A stretch of DNA of 64,000 nt from Arenibacter palladensis (GTDB lineage: Bacteria; Bacteroidota; Bacteroidia; Flavobacteriales; Flavobacteriaceae). A model generated the notes under the pieces. It saw only the letters and a list, made by a program, of their open reading frames with translations, had not been told where the DNA came from and made no database searches. The translations under genes were made by a program, and so were the position numbers. Shown one piece after another: positions 33,536-42,065 of the stretch (its first letter is position 1; each line of letters begins with the position of its first letter). The DNA lies in contig NZ_FQUX01000009.1 in assembly GCF_900129275.1 (NCBI RefSeq), positions 1 to 64,000 on the forward strand, written 5' to 3'.

Positions 33536-34031
33536 AATTGTGCTTTTGAACTAATTTTTCCCTCACTGTTTTTCGTGCCCTGGATAAAGTGACCCTAACC
33601 GCTGTAGCACTCATATCCAAAAGTTCTGCTATTTCCTCAAATTCATACTGTTCCACATCCCTAAGCTGTAAGACCATTTTTTGCTGTTCCGGCAATTCCT
33701 CCATAATTCTTTCTATCCAACTTAAACTATCACTAACCTCTAACTCATTTTGTAGTGAAACATTTTCATCCTTGTAATTACTGTGTACCAATTTTAAGTT
33801 TCCAGCCTGTTTGGATTTTAGTCGGTCCAAGCAAAAATTCTTTGTCATCATCATGGCATATGCCTCCACATTGTTATAGCCTTCCATCATATTGTTCTTG
33901 GACCATAACTTCATTAAGATTTCTTGTGTGGCATCCTCAGCTTCCTCTTTGGAGACCAATAATCGCTTGGCCAACCTATAAAGTTTATCCTTAAATGGCA
34001 AAACCACATTTAAAAACTCGGTTTGTTGCAT
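33522..34031 (-). CDS. ECF-type RNA polymerase sigma factor
   Basis: Extracytoplasmic-function sigma factor of 169 residues. Region 2 includes DATQEILMKLWSKNNMMEGY and AYAMMMTKNFCLDRLKSK. Region 4 has ELPEQQKMVLQLRDVEQYEF followed by the helix-turn-helix IAELLDMSATAVRVTLSRAR. It lacks regions 1 and 3, as ECF sigmas do. It leads an operon with a possible anti-sigma membrane protein and two DUF4252 envelope proteins, so it probably directs an envelope or stress response. Its own promoter and any autoregulatory motif were not identified. Confidence 0.92.
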   Translation of the reverse strand: MQQTEFLNVVLPFKDKLYRLAKRLLVSKEEAEDATQEILMKLWSKNNMMEGYNNVEAYAMMMTKNFCLDRLKSKQAGNLKLVHSNYKDENVSLQNELEVSDSLSWIERIMEELPEQQKMVLQLRDVEQYEFEEIAELLDMSATAVRVTLSRARKTVREKLVQKHNYGIK

Positions 34032-34273
34032 TTTGGTTTAGTTGTTTTATAATCCTGAATAACAGGCTTACAATAGCAAGACGACTTACATCGAATTTTG
34101 TTACAATTAGTTTTCAATTCATTACAATGTAAGTAAATTAGCGCAACGGAAACCAAATTGGCAATATTACCGTATATAATTAAAATCGTTCCCCAAAACT
34201 GATTCATACTTTTTTAATGGAATGATATTTGAGAGCCACAACCCATTATGTTATGGCAATTATTATAAAAATT

Positions 34274-35767
34274 ATGAAAAAGTATTTATTAGCTTTCTTA
34301 GGACTGAGTTTGTTCCTCACCAATTGTAGTAAGAATGATGATTCCCCGTTCACCGAGGAATTGGAAGAAATTAATCCTACCCCGGAAGAAGAGATAGATG
34401 TAACAGTCCAAAACTTTATGTGGCAAACCATGAATACCTATTATTTTTGGCAAAGTGATGTAGCTGATTTAGCCGATTCCCGATTCGCTTCCTATGACGA
34501 TTACGTGTCATTTTTGGAAAACGAGGAAAACCCGGGAACATTTTTTGACGAAAAATTACTTTACTCGGAAGACCGCTTTAGTTTTTATTCGGATGATTAT
34601 AAGGAATTGACGCAATCTTTCGCTGGAATATCAAAGAGTAATGGTTTGGAATTTGGTTTAAGCTTGTTTGCCAATAGCAATGATGTTTATGGTTATGTAC
34701 GCTACATTGTACCCAATTCCAATGCCTCTACCAAAGATATCCAAAGAGGGGATATTTTTACAGGTGTTAATGGCACCACCCTTAACCTGGATAACTATAT
34801 AGACCTGTTATTTGGTGATAACGATACCTACACCTTAAATATGGCAGAAATCTCCAATAATGTTATTACTGATACGGACAGGGAAGTTTCGCTAACAAAG
34901 GAAGCCAACTTAACCGAAAATCCAGTCTTTATCAATAAGGTATTGGAGACTGGAGGAAAAAAAATTGGCTATTTAATGTACAATGGCTTTACCAACGAAT
35001 TTGACGAACAGTTGAATAATGCCTTTGGCGAGTTTAAATCTGCCGGTGTTACAGACCTAGTATTGGACCTTAGGTACAATCCAGGTGGGTCTGTTAATTC
35101 GGCCCGACTATTATCCAGTATGATTTATGGCACTTATACCAATAGTGTATTCCTGAAGGCCAGGTATAACACCAAGCTGCAATCAGAGTTTAAGGAGACC
35201 GACCTCATTGAATATTTTGCCGACGCAACGGACAACAATACGCCTATAAACACGTTAGGCCTAAGCAAGGTATATATCATTGCTACCGGGAGCAGTGCAT
35301 CGGCAAGTGAATTGGTTATGAATGGTTTGGACCCTTACATAAATGTAATCCATATTGGAACCACAACGACTGGAAAGAATGAATTTTCGGTTACCTTTGT
35401 TGACGATTTTGACAATGGCAATGTTTATGATCCCGATAGGGAGGATAATATCAACCCTGATAACCATTGGGCCATTCAACCATTGATAGGACGAAATGAA
35501 AATGCCAATGGCTTTTCCGATTATACGGACGGACTTACACCTGATATTTTATTAAGTGAGGACCTATCCAATTTAGGAGTATTGGGCAATATGGATGAGC
35601 CATTGTTGGCCAAGGCCATTTCCGAAATTACTGGTATTACCGCAAAAATGGATTTTACGGTAGATATGCCGGTTGAATTGGTAAGTAGTTCCAAAATGTT
35701 CACAAAGATCAAGGACAATATGTTTATGGATATCAAAAAACCCTTAAACTTGACAAAAAAACAGTAG
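34274..35767 (+). CDS. S41 family C-terminal processing peptidase, lipoprotein (copy 1)
   Basis: Envelope-anchored serine protease-like protein. The lipoprotein signal ends LSLFLTNC. An N-terminal domain (TVQNFMWQTMNTYYFWQSDV) is followed by a PDZ-like region (YVRYIVPNSNASTKDIQRGD) and a tail-specific protease S41 domain. The catalytic serine lies in IATGSSASASELVMNG and the lysine in TTTGKNEFSV. The ATG at 34274 was chosen over one 45 bases upstream because it begins the lipoprotein signal. The following gene is a close paralogue; substrates are unknown. Divergent from the sigma factor operon. Confidence 0.9.
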   Translation: MKKYLLAFLGLSLFLTNCSKNDDSPFTEELEEINPTPEEEIDVTVQNFMWQTMNTYYFWQSDVADLADSRFASYDDYVSFLENEENPGTFFDEKLLYSEDRFSFYSDDYKELTQSFAGISKSNGLEFGLSLFANSNDVYGYVRYIVPNSNASTKDIQRGDIFTGVNGTTLNLDNYIDLLFGDNDTYTLNMAEISNNVITDTDREVSLTKEANLTENPVFINKVLETGGKKIGYLMYNGFTNEFDEQLNNAFGEFKSAGVTDLVLDLRYNPGGSVNSARLLSSMIYGTYTNSVFLKARYNTKLQSEFKETDLIEYFADATDNNTPINTLGLSKVYIIATGSSASASELVMNGLDPYINVIHIGTTTTGKNEFSVTFVDDFDNGNVYDPDREDNINPDNHWAIQPLIGRNENANGFSDYTDGLTPDILLSEDLSNLGVLGNMDEPLLAKAISEITGITAKMDFTVDMPVELVSSSKMFTKIKDNMFMDIKKPLNLTKKQ

Positions 35768-35861
35768 CCTGTGCTCTGTATAAGGTGCCGCTTAAGCCTA
35801 CATGGATTAAACATAGGCTAATTTGTAAAATGTGCGACACGGTTAATAATACAATTACATT

Positions 35862-37334
35862 ATGAAAAAAATCCTAGGCCTACTTTTAATTACCATATTT
35901 CTTTCATGTTCGGACAAGGATGATGACGCATTCGTCTATCCAAAGGAGTCAACGGTGCAGAATTTTATGTGGCAAGGCCTAAATCTTTGGTATTTTTGGC
36001 AGGCGGACGCACCAAATTTAGGAGACGACAGGTTCGCTACAAATGATGACTACGTGGCCTATCTTGAATCCTATACCGATCCAGAGGAGTTCTTCTACCA
36101 AACCTGTTACAACCATTCCAATGTAGTTGGCAGCAGTTCCGCTATTGATCGCTTCAGTTTTGTTGAGGATGATTACGAAACATTGGTAAATTCCTTAAGT
36201 GGTGTGACCAAAAGCAATGGACTGGAATTTGGATTGGCGCGTAATGAGGGCAGTACGGATCTCTTTGGATATGTAAGGTATATAATCCCAAATTCCAATG
36301 CCTCTACCAAAGATATAGCCAGAGGGGATATTTTTACTAGAGTAAACGGAGTTCAACTCACAGACGCCAATTATATAAGCTTGCTTTTTGGAAGTTCGGA
36401 TACCTATACCCTAGGTATGGCAGATATATCCGGCACTGTGGTTACGGACAATGACAGGGAAGTAACCTTGACCAAATCTGAAGGATTGCAAGAGGACCCT
36501 ATATTGGTAGCGAAGACCGTAGAGGTCAACGGTACCAAAATTGCCTACCTAATGTACAACGGTTTTACCAGTAGTTATAATGAACAACTAAATACGGTCT
36601 TTGGACAGTTTAAATCGGCCGGAGCAACAGAATTGGTGCTAGATCTTAGGTACAACCCCGGTGGTTCGGTAAACAGTTCAAGATTATTGGCCAGTATGGT
36701 TTATGGTACCAACACCAGTGAATTATATGTAAGACAGCGATGGAACGACAAAATACAATCCATGTTGAATAAAGAGCAATTGGAAGATTATTTTGCTAAT
36801 AAAACAGACTCTGGAACAGCGTTGAACAGTCTAAACCTTAGCAAAGTATATATTCTGGCAACAGGAAGTTCCGCATCGGCCAGTGAATTGGTCATGAACG
36901 GACTGGCACCCTATGTAAATGTTTTCCATATTGGCGAAACTACCAGGGGCAAAAACGAGTTTTCCGTTACCATGGTAGATGACATAGACAATGATTACAT
37001 CTACAGGTCCGACAGGGAAAACAAGATAAACCCTAGCAATAGATGGGCAATGCAACCGCTTATGGGAAGAAATGAAAATTCTGAAGGTTTTTCGGACTAT
37101 ACCTCAGGCTTGACCCCAGATGTTGCGTTAGCAGAAGATCTTGCGGATCTTGGAATTCTAGGGGATATAGACGAGCCCTTATTAGCTAGGGCAATCCAAG
37201 AAATTACCGGGGTAACTGCCAAAAGGGACTTTAGTGTAAAAATACCGGTAAATGAAGTTTCCAACTCCAAAATGTTTACGGCTATAAAAGATAATATGTA
37301 TCTGGATAAACCTGTTGATATTACTTTTCAATAA
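35862..37334 (+). CDS. S41 family peptidase, lipoprotein (copy 2)
   Basis: Tandem paralogue of the preceding gene with the same domain order: lipobox (TIFLSC), TVQNFMWQGLNLWYFWQ, PDZ-like region (YVRYIIPNSNASTKDIARGD), and the S41 core with catalytic Ser in LATGSSASASELVMNG and Lys in GETTRGKNEFSV. The two proteins align along their whole length, so a gene duplication is clear. Copy 2 has an insertion with a cysteine (FFYQTCYNHSNVVGSS) absent from copy 1. The 94-base spacer holds a 6-bp stem (AGCCTA/TAGGCT) that is too weak to call a terminator. Confidence 0.9.
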   Translation: MKKILGLLLITIFLSCSDKDDDAFVYPKESTVQNFMWQGLNLWYFWQADAPNLGDDRFATNDDYVAYLESYTDPEEFFYQTCYNHSNVVGSSSAIDRFSFVEDDYETLVNSLSGVTKSNGLEFGLARNEGSTDLFGYVRYIIPNSNASTKDIARGDIFTRVNGVQLTDANYISLLFGSSDTYTLGMADISGTVVTDNDREVTLTKSEGLQEDPILVAKTVEVNGTKIAYLMYNGFTSSYNEQLNTVFGQFKSAGATELVLDLRYNPGGSVNSSRLLASMVYGTNTSELYVRQRWNDKIQSMLNKEQLEDYFANKTDSGTALNSLNLSKVYILATGSSASASELVMNGLAPYVNVFHIGETTRGKNEFSVTMVDDIDNDYIYRSDRENKINPSNRWAMQPLMGRNENSEGFSDYTSGLTPDVALAEDLADLGILGDIDEPLLARAIQEITGVTAKRDFSVKIPVNEVSNSKMFTAIKDNMYLDKPVDITFQ

Positions 37335-37377
37335 GCCGTACCCCTATATTAATACCACATACGAAGTATAAAACAGA

Positions 37378-37419
37378 AACCCCTCCTTTACTTGGTCCTT
37401 GCCATGTAAAGGAGGGGTT
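37378..37419. terminator. Strong hairpin between S41 copy 2 and the YncE-like gene
   Basis: AACCCCTCCTTTAC pairs perfectly with GTAAAGGAGGGGTT over 14 bp. T tracts after the stem are short on both strands, so it may act as a shared terminator of the convergent genes or as an mRNA 3'-end stabiliser. Confidence 0.7.
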
Positions 37420-37496
37420 CGGTTATACATACTTAATGGTCAAATAACCGTTGGGATTTACTTTGCCAAAGAAAACCTACTCAATAGGCCATTAAC

Positions 37497-38552
37497 CTAA
37501 TTAAAGTAAATTCCCCCAGGAATAATCCCCACCGTTATTTCTTCTATAGCCAATTTGGTATTTAGATCATAAACTGTAAGTGTTCCATTACTGGCATAAT
37601 CACCTGCATCAGTACCGTATAATCTCCCATTGTTTATGACCATGGTATAAAAACTGACGCCTTCCAATGCTACATCCAGATCCAAACTTGTAGCGGACAA
37701 ACTTTGTTTGTATACCTTATCGCCTAATTTATAATACAAATCACCTCCGTGTAAATTTAAACCCCCAGGATGTTGCGTAGTTTCGAATTGGATATTGCTA
37801 TCCACCTCATTGGTGCCAGTATTGATCTTGGATAGCACCCCTGCAGTTTCATCCCCCGTATACGCAGGTTTACCTGATGCCAGTACCCACAAGTTCCCAG
37901 AGGCATCCAATTGCATGGAATTGGGCACATCCCCTACTGTAAGTGTTTTTATTACCTCATTGGAAGCGGTATTGATTACCGAAACTTTATTGTTCTGTCC
38001 CCAAGCACCTTGATGGGCCACATAAACCATATTGCCATTGGCTAAAATAGCTTCAGGTCCCAACACCACAGATATGGTGCCTTCCACGGTATAACTCTGA
38101 AGATTGATAATGGCTACAAAATCATCAGTCTCATCTGCGGTATCGCCCCAGTTGGTAACATACCCTTTTCCATTAGCTTCAATGAAATACCTTGGATTGT
38201 TCAATCCCTCGGTAATGCTCGCAATTTTTTCAAAAGTATATCTATTTACCACATTTATTTTGTTGGAGACATTGGCCACTATAAACGCCTCATCCTCCGT
38301 GAAACCTATCGACTGCACAACATTGCCAAGATCTTCATCGTTGGTCATCTTATAAATTTCGTTATTTACCACGGACAGATCCTCGGAAATAAAAGTGACC
38401 GTTCCTGTTCCGTTGCTAAAGGGACCTTCGTTGGAAACCAATATTCCATTTTCATAATCGCCCATAGGCTCCTGAATCACCTCATCATCATTGGAACATG
38501 ACCATGAAAGGCCGATAATCAACAAGGAAAAAAATACATTTCTAATCTTCAT
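37497..38552 (-). CDS. YncE-like/DUF5074 beta-propeller lipoprotein
   Basis: Lipoprotein (IIGLSWSC, Cys at about residue 19) with repeated beta-propeller blades of the YncE type: VVNRYTFEKIASITEGLNNPRY, AIINLQSYTVEGTISV, SVINTASNEVIKTLTVGDVPNS. It lies 14 bases after the BtuB-like receptor and under the same cobalamin riboswitch, so it probably helps surface capture or delivery of cobalamin or a precursor. The ligand is inferred from context. At 351 residues it fits a seven-bladed propeller. Confidence 0.85.
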   Translation of the reverse strand: MKIRNVFFSLLIIGLSWSCSNDDEVIQEPMGDYENGILVSNEGPFSNGTGTVTFISEDLSVVNNEIYKMTNDEDLGNVVQSIGFTEDEAFIVANVSNKINVVNRYTFEKIASITEGLNNPRYFIEANGKGYVTNWGDTADETDDFVAIINLQSYTVEGTISVVLGPEAILANGNMVYVAHQGAWGQNNKVSVINTASNEVIKTLTVGDVPNSMQLDASGNLWVLASGKPAYTGDETAGVLSKINTGTNEVDSNIQFETTQHPGGLNLHGGDLYYKLGDKVYKQSLSATSLDLDVALEGVSFYTMVINNGRLYGTDAGDYASNGTLTVYDLNTKLAIEEITVGIIPGGIYFN

Positions 38553-38566
38553 TTGTTTTAGCTGTT

Positions 38567-40411
38567 TTAAAATTTAGTAATTAATTGTAGTTGAAAATTT
38601 CTATTGGGCATGGGCCTATAGGCCACATTCTGATAATTTTTATTGTACAGGTTATTCACCCTCATCCCTAAAATAAATTTGATTTTGGAAATGTCCGACA
38701 AATGGTAATCCAATCCTAAGTTGCCAAGGGTATAAGAGGGCAAGCTATCACTATTATCGGTTGTGGTGTAGACAGACCCATTATATAAAAATTGATAAGA
38801 GGCTACCCACTTCTTAAATTGATAGGCCACATTTGACCTCAACAAATGCTCTGGCACATACAGTAATTGATTTTTTGTTGCATTGTCCAATGATTTGGTA
38901 AAGGCATATTCACTTTCCCAGGCCAATTCTTGATCTTCCCATTTCCATTTCCAATCAAAGCCCAGTTCTAGGCCGTATTGGGAAACATCCTGAACATTCA
39001 TCGCCATCCAAATTCCTTGTGTATTGGGTCGCCATTGAATTAAATTATCGGTTGTTATACTATAGGCATTTAATGAAAGAGCTATGTTTTTTACTTGAAT
39101 GGTTTGCCCAAGTTCCACTTGCCAAGAGGTTTCTGGCAAAACCTCTAAATTACCACTAGCCGCGGCTCCTGTCCAGTAAAGGTCGTTAAAGGTAGGAACC
39201 CTATAATTTTTGGATGCGTTCAAGCTTAAAGTATTGTTCCCCGTTACCTTATAACTGCTGCTCAATGAAAAAAGAAAGGGGCTTTGATAATCGCTTACCG
39301 CCTCTTGTCTCAGGTTTAGGCCATAATTAAACTTATCCGAGAGTTCATGGGAGAATAGAAAAGTGCCGGAAACAAAATTTCTTTGGGCATTTTCAATAGA
39401 AGTCCCTTTGGCCCAAATGGAAGAAAAATCGATGATCCCATTTAAGGTAATTTTGTTCAATTGATATTTGTAATCGTAGTTGGCCAAAACGGTATTGGCT
39501 TGCCCAAAGCTAAACTCTTCCCTTTGCTTATTTGGGAAATACCGATAACGTTCATATAAATGCCCCACTTTTAAACGAGCGATCTTCCGTTCATTAAAGC
39601 TGCTCAATTCTATGAGGGACCTGTGATTTAAATCCCTATAATTTTCATCGGCCGGGGCCGTCAAGGTCCCCGAAAAATCCCTGTCACCGCTAAAGGTATT
39701 GTGGTACAGTTTTATAACTTTTTGATCGGACAAAATAAAGCCAACATTGGCATTTAAATTAAGTTGATCGTATGCACCATTCTCGTTTCTTCTGTTTGTT
39801 CCCAGATACTTATAATCGTTATCTGAAGCTATGTGGTTGATTCCGATATGGAAGAATGTTTTTTCTTTACCAAGCGAAGTATTAAATGCCAGTTTACTGG
39901 TGTTAAAGCTGCCATAACTTGTCTCTAAACTATTTCTCCAACCTTCATTAAACTTAAAGCTGTCGTTTAATAGAACAGTCCCTCCAACTGCGCCACTCCC
40001 GTATTGCACCGAGCCCCCGCCACTCCTTACAACAACATCGCCGTAATTCCCTGGAATTAAAGTATTGAAATCTGTCTGACCGGTAAGTTGGGAATTTATA
40101 TTTATCCCATTCCAAACTACTGCGGTCTGTTGGGCGTTGGTACCCCGAAATGAAGCCGAGGAAACCATTCCATAACCATTTTCCTTAAAATATATATTGG
40201 AATTATAGCGTAATAAATCGGTTAGTGACGACCCACTTTTTTGTTGTATGGAATCATTTACAACCCTTATTTTGGCACCCTTGGAGAAATGTAGAAGCTT
40301 GGCATCACTCAAAACAACTTCGTCCAAAACAATAACACCGTCACTCTGCCCAAAAACTTGGGCAAAAGCCAATAGTCCAATAAAAAATAAAAATATTTGC
40401 TTTTTTTCCAT
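38567..40411 (-). CDS. TonB-dependent outer membrane receptor, BtuB-like
   Basis: Outer-membrane beta-barrel of about 614 residues that imports a ligand with TonB energy. After a signal peptide ending FAQVFGQ comes the plug domain (SSLTDLLRYNSNIYFKENG, then GTNAQQTAVVWNGININS and VVVRSGGGSVQYGSGAVGG). The barrel strands end in the typical aromatic C-terminus (NRNFQLQLITKF). There is no N-terminal CarboxypepD_reg domain, as in classic BtuB. The riboswitch immediately upstream identifies the ligand as cobalamin or a cobamide. The ATG at 40411 was chosen; two codons upstream is a TTG. Confidence 0.93.
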   Translation of the reverse strand: MEKKQIFLFFIGLLAFAQVFGQSDGVIVLDEVVLSDAKLLHFSKGAKIRVVNDSIQQKSGSSLTDLLRYNSNIYFKENGYGMVSSASFRGTNAQQTAVVWNGININSQLTGQTDFNTLIPGNYGDVVVRSGGGSVQYGSGAVGGTVLLNDSFKFNEGWRNSLETSYGSFNTSKLAFNTSLGKEKTFFHIGINHIASDNDYKYLGTNRRNENGAYDQLNLNANVGFILSDQKVIKLYHNTFSGDRDFSGTLTAPADENYRDLNHRSLIELSSFNERKIARLKVGHLYERYRYFPNKQREEFSFGQANTVLANYDYKYQLNKITLNGIIDFSSIWAKGTSIENAQRNFVSGTFLFSHELSDKFNYGLNLRQEAVSDYQSPFLFSLSSSYKVTGNNTLSLNASKNYRVPTFNDLYWTGAAASGNLEVLPETSWQVELGQTIQVKNIALSLNAYSITTDNLIQWRPNTQGIWMAMNVQDVSQYGLELGFDWKWKWEDQELAWESEYAFTKSLDNATKNQLLYVPEHLLRSNVAYQFKKWVASYQFLYNGSVYTTTDNSDSLPSYTLGNLGLDYHLSDISKIKFILGMRVNNLYNKNYQNVAYRPMPNRNFQLQLITKF

Positions 40412-40457
40412 ATTCAAGAAGACCCTTTTCCCGAAGATCTATTCTATTTAGTGCTGA

Positions 40458-40630
40458 ATATGGCAGGTCTCCTGACTTGCGTACTATCATTTACCTTCCC
40501 ACCCTGGAATATAGGGCAGTGGTATTAGAAGAAATGATAGCCATCCAATAAATATGGATTAAGCTCACAGTTGCGGGAACAGTTTCGGAATTTCACCGAA
40601 TTCCCTTTTAATCCTATTCCCTAAATATTT
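40458..40630 (-). promoter_or_regulatory. Cobalamin riboswitch
   Basis: Reading the minus strand 5' to 3': AGGGAATTCGGTGAAATTCC, then AACTGTTCCCGCAACTGTGA, then CCACTGCCC, GGGTGGGAAGG and finally AAGTCAGGAGACCTGCC. These are, in order, the conserved blocks of the adenosylcobalamin riboswitch class (Rfam RF00174), including the B12 box region and the kissing-loop stem. It ends about 45 bases before the receptor gene. Binding of cobalamin is expected to shut off expression of the receptor and YncE-like gene. Confidence 0.95.
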
Positions 40631-40662
40631 GGAAATAGAAACCAAAATTCGCTGCGAAACTA

Positions 40663-40794
40663 CTACTTTTTTTTGGAAGTACCACTGTCATTTTTTCTAT
40701 TTAGCTTATAGGCCAACCAGATAAAACCAACAATAAAATGCAAGGCTATGACAGCGGCAATAATATATATTAAGGTGTTGGACTCTCCTCTCAT
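40663..40794 (-). CDS. 43-residue single-pass membrane protein
   Basis: A small gene in the spacer upstream of the riboswitch. ATG at 40794, 43 codons, then TAG. The product has a short polar start (MRGESNT), one clear membrane helix (LIYIIAAVIALHFIVGFIWL) and a basic tail ending in KKK. A TACTTTTG promoter element ends 15 bases before the ATG, and the leader is AT-rich. The strand is the same as the BtuB-like receptor, so it may share a transcript that runs into the riboswitch. Not a recognised family. Helix quality and promoter spacing support a real gene. Confidence 0.65.
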   Translation of the reverse strand: MRGESNTLIYIIAAVIALHFIVGFIWLAYKLNRKNDSGTSKKK

Positions 40795-40809
40795 AATTTT
40801 TTATTTGCC

Positions 40810-40817
40810 CAAAAGTA
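40810..40817 (-). promoter_or_regulatory. Candidate promoter of the 43-residue membrane protein gene
   Basis: TACTTTTG on the minus strand fits TAnnTTTG, 15 bases before the ATG at 40794. The -33 region has no TTG. Any transcript would continue into the cobalamin riboswitch unless terminated. Confidence 0.45.
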
Positions 40818-40886
40818 AATACTCTACATGTAATATATTATGACCATTGTTAGGCTTTTAGAAATTTTGATTCAAGAAATTAATGC

Positions 40887-40894
40887 TACTTTTG
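40887..40894 (+). promoter_or_regulatory. Candidate promoter of the BtuFCD-like operon
   Basis: TACTTTTG matches TAnnTTTG, 25 bases before the TTG start at 40920. A TTG lies 17 bases upstream of it, slightly closer than usual. No riboswitch is present on this strand. Confidence 0.5.
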
Positions 40895-40919
40895 AATTCC
40901 TAAACAAACTTTTAGACTC

Positions 40920-42065
40920 TTGAACAAAGCCCTTCTTTTTTTATTCCTTTTATGCATTTATTCCTGCAAACAGCCTAAAAAAGAGACTATTTCCAGTACT
41001 TTTTTAACGCTGCCCACAAATATAGATTATGCCCAAGGTTTTACTATTGAAAAGACATCGCCCGATGTTACCATTATAAGGGTATCCTCACCTTGGCCAG
41101 AATCGGAAGAAAGTTTTACCTATGCTTTGGTACCTAAAGAAAAATTGTCGACCATTATCTTAAACAGTGATGAGTATAATGCCATTATTGGAGTGCCCGT
41201 CCAAAACATAGTTGTGACCTCTACAACCCATATCCCGGCATTGGAAGCACTGGGAGAGACCGGTAAATTGATAGGCTTCCCGGATACGAAGTACATATCA
41301 TCCCCAAAGACCAGAAAAAGAATAAATGAGGGATTGGTGCAGGAATTGGGCAACAATGAATCCCTAAATTCAGAAATGGTGATTGCCTTAAATCCGGAAG
41401 TAGTTGTAGGGTTTAGTATTAACCATGAAAACAAGGCCTACGAAACTATTCAACGATCCAATATTCCGGTAGTATACAACGGGGATTGGACGGAAGAAAC
41501 ACCTTTGGGAAAAGCAGAATGGATAAAATTTTTCGCCCCATTTTTTCAAAAGGAAAAAGAAGCGGATAGCATTTTCAATTCCATTAAGGACAATTATAAT
41601 AATGCCAAGGTTTTGGCAGAAAAGGCAAAAAATAGGCCTAAGGTATTAAGTGGCGCACTATATAAGGACATATGGTACCTTCCCGGCGGAAAGAGTTGGG
41701 CCTCCACTTTTATAGAGGATGCAAACGCCGAGTATTTATGGAACAGCAACACCTCAACCGGAAGTCTATCCTTAAGTTTGGAAAGTGTAATTGAACGAGG
41801 CCATGATGCCGATTTTTGGATCTCCCCTTCACAGTTTGGTAGCTATTCGGAACTAAGGGAGGCCAACCGACATTATACCCAATTTTCCGCTTTCAGAAAT
41901 AAGAACGTTTTTACCTATGCCAATTCCAAAGGGGAAACTGGGGGATTGCTCTATTTTGAATTGGCACCAAACAGACCTGATTTGGTACTAAAAGACCTGA
42001 TATATATTTTTCACCCGGAGCTGCTTCCGAACTATGCACCTACCTTTTTTAAACCCTTGGATTAA
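40920..42065 (+). CDS. ABC transporter substrate-binding lipoprotein (BtuF-like)
   Basis: Periplasmic-side solute receptor of the BtuF/FepB cluster. The lipoprotein signal (LFLLCIYSC, Cys at about residue 16) would anchor it. Family features are TTHIPALEALGETGKLIGFP and KYISSPKTRKRI in the N-lobe, the inter-lobe helix after VVGFSINHENKAYE, and PGGKSWASTFIEDANAEYLW in the C-lobe. It begins with TTG: no ATG lies between the upstream in-frame stop and the signal peptide. Divergent position from the riboswitch-controlled receptor makes cobalamin the likely ligand. Followed directly by the permease gene. Confidence 0.88.
   Translation: MNKALLFLFLLCIYSCKQPKKETISSTFLTLPTNIDYAQGFTIEKTSPDVTIIRVSSPWPESEESFTYALVPKEKLSTIILNSDEYNAIIGVPVQNIVVTSTTHIPALEALGETGKLIGFPDTKYISSPKTRKRINEGLVQELGNNESLNSEMVIALNPEVVVGFSINHENKAYETIQRSNIPVVYNGDWTEETPLGKAEWIKFFAPFFQKEKEADSIFNSIKDNYNNAKVLAEKAKNRPKVLSGALYKDIWYLPGGKSWASTFIEDANAEYLWNSNTSTGSLSLSLESVIERGHDADFWISPSQFGSYSELREANRHYTQFSAFRNKNVFTYANSKGETGGLLYFELAPNRPDLVLKDLIYIFHPELLPNYAPTFFKPLD

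Noticed and set aside
34010-34207. 65-codon minus-strand frame overlapping the sigma factor start
   Set aside because: Composition is not protein-like (Cys/Lys/Asn-rich tail), it overlaps the well-supported sigma factor start, and no signal or domain is visible.
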